Shown here: positions 1 to 7,423 of the stretch, one piece after another
How the letters are laid out: every line of letters starts with the position of its first letter
How positions within the stretch are numbered: position 1 is the first letter of the stretch
Source of the DNA: Chloroflexota bacterium
Lineage (GTDB): Bacteria; Chloroflexota; Dehalococcoidia; Lucifugimonadales; Lucifugimonadaceae
DNA: 9,648 nucleotides
NCBI GenBank assembly: GCA_029262715.1
Contig: JAJCYX010000078.1
Span: 1-9,648, forward strand
Reading direction: 5' to 3'
Position numbers and translations under genes: made by a program
Notes under the pieces: model-generated
Databases searched by the model: none
Told to the model about the DNA's origin: nothing
The model's input: the letters and a program-made list of their open reading frames with translations, nothing else

Positions 1-188
1 CGTGATGGCAAGTAGCGCAGCGTGACTGCCCTTCCGACAAGTCGTCTGCCGGGTGCGAGGCTGTGAACGCCGCTCATGTAGGTTTTATCGTATCCACGCT
101 GTAGCAGCTTGCCGAGCACGGTTGCGTTGGAAACTGAACGATACCGATCGAGAAGGGAATCTGAGACTCTAGTTGTGGGTTCGACCAA
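1..188 (-). CDS. RraA-family protein, N-terminal part (cut by window edge)
   Basis: The reverse strand encodes 62 residues of an open frame that continues off the left edge. Near residues 12-23 it has a helix of the type LLDRYRSVSNATV, then the block GVHSLAPGRRLVGRAVTLRY. This matches the N-terminus of the RraA-like family, which includes HMG/CHA aldolases, oxaloacetate decarboxylases and the RNase E regulator RraA. Members are usually about 210-240 residues, so roughly a quarter is visible. The metal-binding and catalytic residues lie outside the window, so the activity cannot be assigned. The start is probably TTG at 188-186: an in-frame stop lies just upstream, no ATG or GTG intervenes, and a GGAG Shine-Dalgarno (196-199) sits 7 nt before it. 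The gene is divergent from the DUF3179 gene. Confidence 0.75.
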   Translation of the reverse strand, partial: MVEPTTRVSDSLLDRYRSVSNATVLGKLLQRGYDKTYMSGVHSLAPGRRLVGRAVTLRYLPS

Positions 189-362
189 GAGGGTTCTCCA
201 GGAACTGAACGGTTGAATTTAGCCGCGGTGTGGCCGGGAATCAGCGCAGTATAACTAGCGATTTAGCATCGTTTCGCTATCCAGAAGACATTTGGGGCGA
301 TGGCAAAGTTAGAATCGCACTACATCATCGCCAAATTAGCCAGATTCGAGTAAAGCCAGCTC
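189..362. promoter_or_regulatory. Divergent intergenic control region
   Basis: This 174-nt gap separates two divergent genes and must hold promoters for both. Overlapping -10-like hexamers lie on the two strands: TATAAC at 250-255 on plus and TATACT at 253-248 on minus. Neither has a convincing TTGACA-like -35. A second plus-strand candidate -10, TAGAAT, lies at 310-315. Two inverted repeats are present: TAGCGA (256-261) with TCGCTA (274-279), and TTTGGGGCGATG (291-302) with CATCGCCAAA (326-335). The second pairs over 10 bp with a two-G bulge and brackets the TAGAAT. Promoter assignment is inference from motif match only. Confidence 0.35.
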
Positions 363-1637
363 ATGCGACAGGACCAACGGATAGTCAACAGCATCCCGCT
401 TAGCCCACAGGGCAAGGCCGCGGTGATCTTCGTAGTGGCGGCCGCTGTCGTCTTCGGAATGTTTGCGATTGCAGGAGCAGCGGGGCCGATAGGGATTCTC
501 CTTTCGGTCTGGGCCGGCGGTTTCGTGGTCTTTGTTCTCTACAGGCTCGCCTACTTCGCGGACGCGGTTCCTCTGACACTTCCGGGCAAGAGTGAGCCGT
601 ACCTCGAACTGTTGCGCCGTAACACTGGCAAGCGACGTTTGATGCCGGGCTCCGACCCGACGTATCTGAGCGTCAAGGAAGCGAACGCTGCGGACGACGA
701 GGTTGAGGCTGAGGATCGCGTTCTGGGTATCGAGGTCGAAGGGCATGCAATCGCCTATCCGCTGGCTGCGATGAGTGTGCGTGAGGTTGCCCACGAAGTT
801 CTCGATGGCGTGCATGTGTTCGTCACCTGGTGGCCGGTCACTTACGCAGCGCGGGCGTTCATCCTGGAGACCCAAAACGGTGTTGAGCCTGACCTTTACA
901 CGATTCGCAAGACGCTGTTGAACTCTACGATCCTGGTAGATGCAACGGGCAGTGAGATTGTGCAGTTCCTGGGGCAGGCGGTTACCGGACCGATAGCTGG
1001 ACACACGCTAAGCCAGATTCCTGTAGTGGCGACGAACTGGCGTGCGTGGTCTGGCGCATTCCCAAATACTGAAGTGATGTCACTGGATGGAACGCCTGAG
1101 ATCGACATGTTCGAGCGCTACTACATCACCGACCGCGCTGGCCTCTACCAGCAGTCGGCAAACGACCGCAGGTGGCATGACAAGGACAATGTGATCGGCA
1201 TCGAGATCAAAGGGAGCGCTCGCTGCTACCCGTATCCGGCGCTGATATCGCGCCCTCTGATCAACGAGGAGATCGGTCGCGAGCCTGTGCTGATGGCACA
1301 CGAACGATTGAGCGGTACTGCCGTTCTGTTTAGCAGAGTTGTTGACGGTCGGACACTGAGTTTCTCCGGTGACTCGAAAAACCCGATGCGACCCGACCCG
1401 AACCCGGATGAACCGGATATGCGTAGCCGTATCAACTACGAGCCGTGGTTCCTGATTGATTCGCAGACAGGCTCGCGCTGGCGCGCGGTTAGCGGTGAGT
1501 GCGTCTCAGGCGAGTTGAAAGGGAAACGCCTGGAGCTGCTGACCGCCCAGAGCGGATTTTGGTTTGCATGGGCAAGGTTTTACCCCGGCTCCGACGTTCT
1601 TGAGGCTCGCAAAGGCTCGAAAGACAATCAGCGGTGA
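363..1637 (+). CDS. Membrane-anchored tandem DUF3179 protein
   Basis: This 424-residue protein begins with two hydrophobic helices (about residues 19-39 and 42-61), so it is probably membrane anchored. Two related domains follow, at about 118-245 and 275-413. Both open with a VLGIEVEGHAIAYP-type strand (VIGIEIKGSARCYP in the second). The first contains TGPIAGHTLSQIPV; the second contains GECVSGELKGKRLELL and ends with GFWFAWARFYPG. These are hallmarks of DUF3179, a family of unknown function. Family members usually carry a YCPxC motif. Copy 1 has TWWPVTYAARAF there and copy 2 has AHERLSGTAVLF, so neither keeps it. The ATG at 363 is the first start after an in-frame TAA at 351-353. Its Shine-Dalgarno is weak. 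The stop overlaps the mobA start, so the two are probably co-transcribed. Confidence 0.85.
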   Translation: MRQDQRIVNSIPLSPQGKAAVIFVVAAAVVFGMFAIAGAAGPIGILLSVWAGGFVVFVLYRLAYFADAVPLTLPGKSEPYLELLRRNTGKRRLMPGSDPTYLSVKEANAADDEVEAEDRVLGIEVEGHAIAYPLAAMSVREVAHEVLDGVHVFVTWWPVTYAARAFILETQNGVEPDLYTIRKTLLNSTILVDATGSEIVQFLGQAVTGPIAGHTLSQIPVVATNWRAWSGAFPNTEVMSLDGTPEIDMFERYYITDRAGLYQQSANDRRWHDKDNVIGIEIKGSARCYPYPALISRPLINEEIGREPVLMAHERLSGTAVLFSRVVDGRTLSFSGDSKNPMRPDPNPDEPDMRSRINYEPWFLIDSQTGSRWRAVSGECVSGELKGKRLELLTAQSGFWFAWARFYPGSDVLEARKGSKDNQR

Positions 1638-2332
1638 GTCCGCATCAGCGCACGGGCGTGACTGGGATTGTGATCGGAGGTGGCCGCAGCACGCGGCTTG
1701 GCACACCGAAACCGATGATCCAACTCGGCGGCAAGCTCGTCCTGGCGCGGGTGACGGACACATTACGGTTTCTCTGCGACGAGCTTGTGTTCGTAGCTAG
1801 AGATTCGCAAACAGACGACTCACCGGACACGGCGATTGCTCTCCGCATGCACGTCGTTACAGACACTGCGCCGTATGAAGGTCCGTTGGCTGCAATTCAT
1901 GCCGGATTGAAGGCTGCTGTGACTCCGCTTGCATTCGTTACCGGCGCCGACTACCCGTTCCTTTCGAGGCGGCTGATCGGTGCGATGATCGCCGCTGCGT
2001 ACAGCACAGGTTCACAGCCCGAATCTGTATTCGCTCGGGTGGCAGGCAGGCTTCATCCACTTCATGCGGTGTTGGTGGTCGAAGACTGGGTTGCGGTCAT
2101 TGAAGAGGCTCTGGCTTTGGGCGAACGGTCGCCATCCAGGCTTATCGAATCCTCACTGTTAAACGACAACCCGCCTGTGAGCGTCATGACCGAGGATGAG
2201 GTTGAGCGCCATGACCCGCGGCTGATGAGTTTTTTCGATATCGACACGCCGGAGCAGTTGAGCACTGCGCGCCGTTTGCTGGACCCGCGACGCGTGAACC
2301 TGAGACCGGACATCAGACGGGGCGGTCTCTGA
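1634..2332 (+). CDS. mobA: MobA-like molybdenum cofactor nucleotidyltransferase
   Basis: This 232-residue protein has the NTP-transferase fold of MobA, which transfers GMP from GTP to molybdopterin to give the guanine dinucleotide cofactor in the cytosol. The N-terminal nucleotide loop GGGRSTRLGTPK is at about residues 15-26, with the Lys kept but the usual Asp before it replaced by Pro. Then come GPLAAIHAGL (83-92), TGADYPFL (103-110, equivalent to the metal-binding CDMPFL segment), RLHPLHAV (139-146) and FDIDTPEQL (201-209, equivalent to the family's NINTPEDL). The GTG start at 1634 overlaps the preceding stop as GTGA and has no clear Shine-Dalgarno, which suggests translational coupling; a later GTG at residue 9 is possible. 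A related cytidylyltransferase (MocA type) cannot be excluded. No molybdoenzyme gene is in the window. Confidence 0.8.
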   Translation: MSPHQRTGVTGIVIGGGRSTRLGTPKPMIQLGGKLVLARVTDTLRFLCDELVFVARDSQTDDSPDTAIALRMHVVTDTAPYEGPLAAIHAGLKAAVTPLAFVTGADYPFLSRRLIGAMIAAAYSTGSQPESVFARVAGRLHPLHAVLVVEDWVAVIEEALALGERSPSRLIESSLLNDNPPVSVMTEDEVERHDPRLMSFFDIDTPEQLSTARRLLDPRRVNLRPDIRRGGL

Positions 2333-2333
2333 G

Positions 2334-5300
2334 CTACTCGTAGCGCAGGGCTTCGGACGGGAAGATGCGTGATGCCTGTCTCGCAGGTATGAACGTCGTG
2401 ATGAGTGCTGCAACAACGGCGATCACCACGATAACGACAACGGTGAGCCACGGTATCGAGAAGCTAACGCCGTCGAACGAGTCTTCGATGCTGTTGACGA
2501 TGTTCCAGGAGATGAGCGCACCAAGTGCCAGTCCAATTGCCGTTCCAAGCACCGTGACGAAAACAGACTCCAGAAGGAACTGAACCTGGATCATCCTTGA
2601 CTTGTAGCCGATCGCTCGCATCATGCCGATGGACACACGGCGCTCAACAACTGCCCGGAATGAGAGCACACCGAGTGACGCAACTCCGACGACAAGTCCC
2701 AGCCCCATAAACGCCTGGAAGAGCCGACCAAACGCGTCGTTCTGAGCAATACCGTCTTCGATCTCCTCAAACGTGTCTGTAGCCAGCATGCTGTTGTCCA
2801 GGAATGCAGTCTCCATGAGCGCTGCAGTCCTGCCCGGGTCTACGCCGTCAGCAAGACGGATTCGGTGGGTAGTGAACGGCACTGGTTCGTTTGATATCTC
2901 GTCGAAAATAACTGAGCTGGTTGTTATTACCGCGGTAGCGTTTCCATCTTCTGAGGGCTCAAATGCCGCGGCAAACGGGTCAACAGCGCCAATTACCGTG
3001 CGCTGGACCGTTTCACCCTGTCCGCGAGTCTGGCGGATGCTGACCTCAAAAGCTGTTATCTCTTCGTCATCATCCTGGGCAATTCCTTCGACTTCAAACC
3101 CTCCAGGTCCAAAGCCAAAACCGCCATCTCCGGCGGGAGCTTCCAGCAAGCCGTTAGAAACGACTGCAAGTGTCGAATCGGCCGCAAGTCGGTCCCAGAT
3201 CGCCCTAGCGACCGCAAGCTTGTCTGTTGTGTCTATTCCAGAAGGCAAGAATTCCGGGTCGAAGTGCGACATTTCGTACTGGATATTCTGGAGATACGCG
3301 TCGTCAACACCTCGGATGGGAACATCCAGGAAGCGTATTTCTTCAGCACCAGCCTGCCGTGCCTCTCCGGCAAGGTTGGTGCTCGCGGCTACCAGTGCGA
3401 AATCCGCAGGGTTCAGCGTTGGAGCGACCTCGATAGCCGCATCAATATCGGTCACCGGTAGATCAACACTGGTCTCTGCCCTGATATCAAACCCACCTGT
3501 TGCCCTGTCGGGTGTGTCGACGATGTCTGATCCGAGGTTGTTCAAGATGGAGAAGACCATCAGTGTGAATATGACCAGCGCAAACATCGCAACGGTCAGG
3601 CCGGTACGGAAGCGAGAGGCAGTTGGATAGGCGATTGCCGGTTTGAGGATAGGCCGCAGTCTTCGGTTCTGGCCAATCGTCGCCTGAACTGCGTTTGTGA
3701 TCAGGTCAGCGTTGTACATCACGATCCACACGGCGGAGGCGACCATCCACACACCCGAGACAATGAACATCTCGATGCCGCCGCTGAGGGTGCCGGTCAG
3801 CCAGTCAAGCGCATCGAACGGCAGTGCCCAGAATACGAGAACCAGGACGCCCATCAGCGAGTAGCCAATCCTGTCTGCCACCTCACGCCGAAGACCTGAG
3901 CGGTAGCCCAACCACCTGACGAGTTGCCCTACTCCAACGAGGAACAGGCTGGTCAGCATCGTAAATAGGAATCCAGATGTGAGGTTGGCACCGACGATGG
4001 CGCCGGCCAGTCCGACCGCGATCTGCGGTATACCTGTGCCGAACCAGGGGCTGAAGAACCGCCAGAGCGAAATGGAGATGCGGAAGTACCACGGAATGAG
4101 AAGCAGGTAGAGCACCAGGAAGCCGATGTCAGCGCGAACTGTGCGGTTTGACTTGCTGCGAGCCACGAGCAGATAGATCTGCCAGATGGGCGAGATCAAC
4201 GCTATCCCAATGTTCTGCAACCGTCTTCTGACCGGAAGAACTTCCGACGGCACGAACTCGGCCGGTAAACCTCGAATGGCAACCACGATGTTCAGCTTGC
4301 TGACTCGGAATGCAGAAACAGCAACGGTGGCCAACGTGAGTAGCAATCCGAGTGAGAACCCCGCGATTACCGATGTTGCGGTGATCGTGAAGCTGAACTC
4401 GAACCCGGCATCCTCATCCGTTGCCCCAATCGCGTTGACCAGCAACGCAACAAGCCCACCGGAAGCCAGGAGTCCGACGATGGTGCCGACGATCGCGGCG
4501 CCGATCGAATAGGCAACTCCCTCAAACGTGAACATCTGCACAAGGTGTCGGCGTTTCGTACCGACTGCACGCGCAATGCCCATCTCCCCAGCGCGCTCAG
4601 CGGCGAGCATCACGAACACAAGGAAGATGAGTAGAAGGCCGACGATGATCGAAAATGAACCGAAGATCGAGAAGAACGTGACGAAGATGCTGCCTATGAG
4701 TTCGGCGAACTCCAGACCGTCCTGTTTAAGTTCGTCTACTCCAAGCAGTTCGATCTGGAAGAACAGCAACGTAATCGGTAGCACCTGTGACGTGAGTCCG
4801 GCTGACTCCACAGCAGCGATTACATGACCTGCGACCTGACCCTTGACGACAAGGGCTCGGAATCGCTCCGAAGAACGGTTACCGGACTCCAGCTCCAAGA
4901 TCAGCTCGTTGAGATCGTCCTTGGTACCCGATGTGATGCTGCCGCCCGGGTTGTCCAGGATGCGCGCCTCGATGGCCGTAATCACGTCGCTGTCACTAAG
5001 TTCGTCAAACAGCTCGGCAGCGGCTTCAGCATCCGTGAACTGAACTCGCAGATCTTCCGCAACCTCTTCAGACAGCTTGGCGGAACCTTCTCGGCCTCCA
5101 AGAAGCGACACATCGATGCGGTTCACTTGCCCCGCTCTGTCCATGATGCGCTGCATATCAGGCAGGGAGATGATGAGCCTGTCATCGTTGGCAGCGAGAC
5201 CGCCGTCGACCATGACCGCTTTCAACATGAAGTCGTGGCGACCTGTTGGAGTGACCAGTGTCAGAGTGTCGCCAGCCTGCGCGTCGATCTCCTCAGCGGC

Positions 5301-5876
5301 CGTCTCGTTAATCAGCGCCTCATTGGTCTGTAGGGACGATACGGTTATCGTTCCGCCCGTGGTTGCCGTGATATTCCCGAAGCCATCCGTTCCGTCGGGG
5401 TCCAACCCAACGACATTCATCCGCGCTTCGGTCAGTTGCGTCCTGTTGTTGAGGACCGGGAGGGTTTCTCTAATCTGGGGCAGTACACCGTCTACGTTTG
5501 GGTTCGGCTGGGTGGCGTCCAGAACGGCCTGTTGCGTCTCAGCATCAATGTAGTCATCGCCGAGGATATCGCCAGGGTCAACAGCCGCCCTGATACGAAT
5601 ATCCGTATTGCCGAGCGCATCGAGAACCGTTCCGCGGATTGACCCGGCAACGGTATCGCCGATAGAAAGAGATGCGGCGATGATGGTCGTCGAGAGCATG
5701 AGGCCAACGACAATAAGCACGGTCTGTGCGGGGCGACGCGGGATGTTGCGAAGCGCCAGCTTGACCAGGATTCGGTTGCGTAGTCCGAGAACGAAGACGA
5801 AACCAAGAGCGATGATGAGCAAAGTCGCCAGTACTGTGGCAACTACCGTCATATCCAGTCCGAAGAACTCTCTCAT
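2334..5876 (-). CDS. Two-module FtsX/MacB-type ABC transporter permease
   Basis: This 1180-residue membrane protein is the permease partner of the ATPase upstream. N-terminal helices at about residues 10-31 and 50-71 lead into a long extracytoplasmic MacB-like domain (about 75-390). The first FtsX domain follows, with helices near 396-425, 453-480 and 498-522 and the coupling segment AERAGEMGIARAVG (426-439). A central block of about five helices (580-722) comes next. A second module starts with a helix at about 757-780, has another soluble domain (790-1045), and ends in an FtsX domain with VERRVSIGMMRAIG (1077-1090) and helices near 1055-1076, 1101-1125 and 1144-1165. It resembles LolC/E fused head to tail, as in large permeases of Gram-positive and Chloroflexota genomes. 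The substrate is unknown; export of lipid, lipoprotein or peptide is a family-based guess. The ATG overlaps the ATPase stop as ATGA. Confidence 0.88.
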   Translation of the reverse strand: MREFFGLDMTVVATVLATLLIIALGFVFVLGLRNRILVKLALRNIPRRPAQTVLIVVGLMLSTTIIAASLSIGDTVAGSIRGTVLDALGNTDIRIRAAVDPGDILGDDYIDAETQQAVLDATQPNPNVDGVLPQIRETLPVLNNRTQLTEARMNVVGLDPDGTDGFGNITATTGGTITVSSLQTNEALINETAAEEIDAQAGDTLTLVTPTGRHDFMLKAVMVDGGLAANDDRLIISLPDMQRIMDRAGQVNRIDVSLLGGREGSAKLSEEVAEDLRVQFTDAEAAAELFDELSDSDVITAIEARILDNPGGSITSGTKDDLNELILELESGNRSSERFRALVVKGQVAGHVIAAVESAGLTSQVLPITLLFFQIELLGVDELKQDGLEFAELIGSIFVTFFSIFGSFSIIVGLLLIFLVFVMLAAERAGEMGIARAVGTKRRHLVQMFTFEGVAYSIGAAIVGTIVGLLASGGLVALLVNAIGATDEDAGFEFSFTITATSVIAGFSLGLLLTLATVAVSAFRVSKLNIVVAIRGLPAEFVPSEVLPVRRRLQNIGIALISPIWQIYLLVARSKSNRTVRADIGFLVLYLLLIPWYFRISISLWRFFSPWFGTGIPQIAVGLAGAIVGANLTSGFLFTMLTSLFLVGVGQLVRWLGYRSGLRREVADRIGYSLMGVLVLVFWALPFDALDWLTGTLSGGIEMFIVSGVWMVASAVWIVMYNADLITNAVQATIGQNRRLRPILKPAIAYPTASRFRTGLTVAMFALVIFTLMVFSILNNLGSDIVDTPDRATGGFDIRAETSVDLPVTDIDAAIEVAPTLNPADFALVAASTNLAGEARQAGAEEIRFLDVPIRGVDDAYLQNIQYEMSHFDPEFLPSGIDTTDKLAVARAIWDRLAADSTLAVVSNGLLEAPAGDGGFGFGPGGFEVEGIAQDDDEEITAFEVSIRQTRGQGETVQRTVIGAVDPFAAAFEPSEDGNATAVITTSSVIFDEISNEPVPFTTHRIRLADGVDPGRTAALMETAFLDNSMLATDTFEEIEDGIAQNDAFGRLFQAFMGLGLVVGVASLGVLSFRAVVERRVSIGMMRAIGYKSRMIQVQFLLESVFVTVLGTAIGLALGALISWNIVNSIEDSFDGVSFSIPWLTVVVIVVIAVVAALITTFIPARQASRIFPSEALRYE

Positions 5877-6592
5877 TGTGCTGTGACGCTGTTCGCGCCA
5901 GTGCCTGCTCGCTCGCTTTCGATAGCACCGTCACGCATGTTCACGATGCGATCTGCCAATTCACCAACCTCCAGGCTGTGCGTGACGATCACGAACGTCT
6001 GGCCCTGTTCCCGGTTCATGCGGAGTAGCACATTCATAATCTCTCCGCTGTTCTCCGAGTCCAGGTTTCCTGTTGGCTCGTCAGCCCAGACAATCGCAGG
6101 CTCGTTCGCCAACGCCCGTGCAATAGCCACTCGCTGCGCCTGCCCACCCGAGAGTTCAGCTGGTGTGTGGTTGGCACGATCCGCCAGGCCAACCTCTTCC
6201 AGTTTCTCCATAGCGGTGGTCTTGGCGGCCGCGCTGCCCACCCCGGCGAGCACCAGCGGCAGCTCAACATTCTCCCTGGCGCTGAGCACAGGAAGCAGGT
6301 TGAAGGATTGAAATACGAAGCCCATGAACCGGGCTCGATAGTCACTGAGTGCGTTATCAGACATTCCGCTCAGTGACCTGGAGTTAATCTTAATGTCGCC
6401 GGCATCGATGCCATCGAGCCCGGACAGACAGTTCAGCAGGGTGGTTTTGCCTGAGCCGCTGGGGCCCATGATCGCTACCATTTCACCGGCAGCTACCTGG
6501 AGGTCGACCCCTCGCAACGCTTCCACAACAACATCTCGGGAGCGGTATGTCTTGACAACACCGCTCGCCTGAATAATCGGATCAGCCATCAT
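5873..6592 (-). CDS. LolD/MacB-type ABC transporter ATP-binding protein
   Basis: This 239-residue protein is a complete ABC ATPase that should power the adjacent FtsX-type permease from the cytoplasmic side. Visible motifs are Walker A GPSGSGKT (43-50), Q-loop Gln95 within FVFQSFNLLP, signature LSGGQ (147-151), Walker B ending ADEP (Asp171, Glu172), D-loop NLDS (176-179) and the switch His205 in VTHS. The NLLP segment after the Q-loop and the short length are typical of the LolD/MacB/FtsE subfamily rather than importers. The frame begins with two adjacent ATGs. A GAGGG at 6597-6593 is only 1-2 nt from the first but about 4 nt from the second (6589), so translation may begin at the second. It is first in a two-gene operon, overlaps the permease start by 4 nt, and is divergent from cobO. 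Confidence 0.93.
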   Translation of the reverse strand: MMADPIIQASGVVKTYRSRDVVVEALRGVDLQVAAGEMVAIMGPSGSGKTTLLNCLSGLDGIDAGDIKINSRSLSGMSDNALSDYRARFMGFVFQSFNLLPVLSARENVELPLVLAGVGSAAAKTTAMEKLEEVGLADRANHTPAELSGGQAQRVAIARALANEPAIVWADEPTGNLDSENSGEIMNVLLRMNREQGQTFVIVTHSLEVGELADRIVNMRDGAIESERAGTGANSVTAQ

Positions 6593-6663
6593 CCCTCTTC
6601 TTTAGATCGATAGATCTTTCATCCGCGAATTTCCGCGAGCGTACACTTGCGTATTTTCGCGGA
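6593..6663. promoter_or_regulatory. Leader and phased-repeat cluster upstream of the ABC exporter operon
   Basis: On the minus strand a purine-rich AAGAGGG (6599-6593) serves as Shine-Dalgarno for the ATPase gene. Just upstream, AGATC (6604-6608) and GATCT (6613-6617) form a 5-bp inverted repeat with a 4-nt loop. Next is a cluster of short repeats: TCCGCGA at 6622-6628 and again at 6632-6638 (10 bp apart), its inverse TTCGCGGA at 6656-6663 (8-bp match to 6622-6629), and GCGTA at 6639-6643 and 6649-6653 (also 10 bp apart). One-turn phasing plus inversion is what a multi-site DNA-binding protein would use, but the regulator is unknown. No convincing -35/-10 pair was found. Confidence 0.4.
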
Positions 6664-6730
6664 GTCACAAAGGTTAGCAGTTAAAGGGCGTTAGGATTCT
6701 TAAAATTTACTGAATAGTTACCGTTTCAGC

Positions 6731-6802
6731 TTGACCAACAACGAGTCAATTCACGGCCTGAAAGCAACAACGAGTCTAGACCCATTGACCGTAAGACGAG
6801 TC
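6731..6802 (+). repeat. Three related ACGAGTC-containing units upstream of cobO
   Basis: Three related units lie in the leader or promoter of cobO. Unit 1 (6731-6747) reads TTGACCAACAACGAGTC. Unit 2 (6765-6776) repeats CAACAACGAGTC exactly, a 12-bp match to 6736-6747. Unit 3 (6785-6802) reads TTGACCGTAAGACGAGTC, the same two blocks with a 5-nt rather than 4-nt spacer. The ACGAGTC cores start at 6741, 6770 and 6796. TTGACC resembles a -35 box, but no -10 sits 16-18 nt after either copy. A tandem operator or an RNA element is more likely than three promoters. The function is not known. Confidence 0.6.
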
Positions 6803-6803
6803 T

Positions 6804-6814
6804 CCCCAGAGGGG
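6804..6814 (+). promoter_or_regulatory. cobO Shine-Dalgarno inside a small GC hairpin
   Basis: The sequence CCCC-AGA-GGGG can fold into a 4-bp, all-GC stem with a 3-nt loop. Its right arm (6811-6814), with the preceding GA, is the GAGGGG Shine-Dalgarno of cobO, 5 nt before the ATG at 6820. If formed in the mRNA, the stem would hide the ribosome binding site. It adjoins repeat unit 3, which ends at 6802. Confidence 0.5.
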
Positions 6815-6819
6815 TATTT

Positions 6820-7365
6820 ATGCCTACGAACCGACCACCCAAGAAACACAAAGGCCTGGTCATCATCAATACTGGTGACGGCAAGGGAAAGAGCACTGCT
6901 GCGTTCGGAATGCTTTTGCGCGCCTGGGGCCGTGATATGAAGGTAGGAGCAGTGCAGTTCATCAAGAGCGAGTCAGGCAAGTACGGCGAGCACAGGGCGC
7001 TGGAAAAGATGGGTGTCGAGGTGATTCCTGCCGGCCGCGGCTTCACCTGGACCTCTCACGACCTGGATGTGGATGCTGAGAAGGCCCGCCACGGCTGGAA
7101 GACCGCTTCGGAGATGATCCTTTCTGGCGAGTACGACGTGATTATGCTTGACGAGATCACGTATCCGATTCGCTATGGCTGGCTCGATGCTTCGGACATC
7201 ATCGACACGCTGAGTCGCAGGCCCGAGATGATGCATGTCGTACTTACCGGCCGCAACGCGCAGGATGAACTGGTCGAGTTCGCCGATCTGGTGACTGAGA
7301 TGAAGATGATTAAGCATCCCTACGAGACTCAGGGTGTGACGGCGCAAAAGGGCGTGGAGTTTTGA
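6820..7365 (+). CDS. cobO: Corrinoid adenosyltransferase (CobO/BtuR type)
   Basis: This 181-residue cytosolic enzyme transfers the 5'-deoxyadenosyl group of ATP to Co(I) corrinoids, both in de novo synthesis and in salvage. The modified P-loop GDGKGKST (19-26) binds ATP in the reversed orientation typical of this family. Further family blocks are VQFIKS (45-50), GFTWTS (74-79), MLDEI (109-113), LTGR (142-145) and the C-terminal HPYETQGVTAQKGVEF (166-181). Length and end are normal for CobO/CobA/BtuR, and the fold is unrelated to PduO or EutT. The ATG is well supported by GAGGGG 5 nt upstream. It lies 58 nt before the preferred cobQ start on the same strand, so the two are probably one transcript. 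A repeat trio and a hairpin in front suggest regulation. Confidence 0.95.
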   Translation: MPTNRPPKKHKGLVIINTGDGKGKSTAAFGMLLRAWGRDMKVGAVQFIKSESGKYGEHRALEKMGVEVIPAGRGFTWTSHDLDVDAEKARHGWKTASEMILSGEYDVIMLDEITYPIRYGWLDASDIIDTLSRRPEMMHVVLTGRNAQDELVEFADLVTEMKMIKHPYETQGVTAQKGVEF

Positions 7366-7423
7366 GCCTCACGCTCTGGGCGAGACTTTGTCTTCATGCA
7401 GCGGATTGCAGTCCGGGAGCAGC

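Noticed and set aside
336..1004. Minus-strand open frame of 222 residues over the DUF3179 gene
   Set aside because: It is antisense to a gene with clear domain matches, has an Arg/His-rich composition typical of a shadow frame, and shows no recognisable motif.
2773..3630. Plus-strand open frame of 285 residues inside the permease gene
   Set aside because: The Ser/Ala-rich, low-complexity translation is what the complement of a permease yields. It has no motif and lies wholly opposite the second extracytoplasmic domain and adjoining helix of the permease.
6664..6819. Cobalamin riboswitch in the cobO leader
   Set aside because: I could not find a B12-box-like stretch or the expected long multi-stem layout. 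The repeats seen are of another kind. A covariance-model search would settle it.
7388..7423. TTG start 12 codons upstream of the chosen cobQ start
   Set aside because: There is no Shine-Dalgarno before it, the added residues are low-complexity, and GGGAG precedes ATG 7424.
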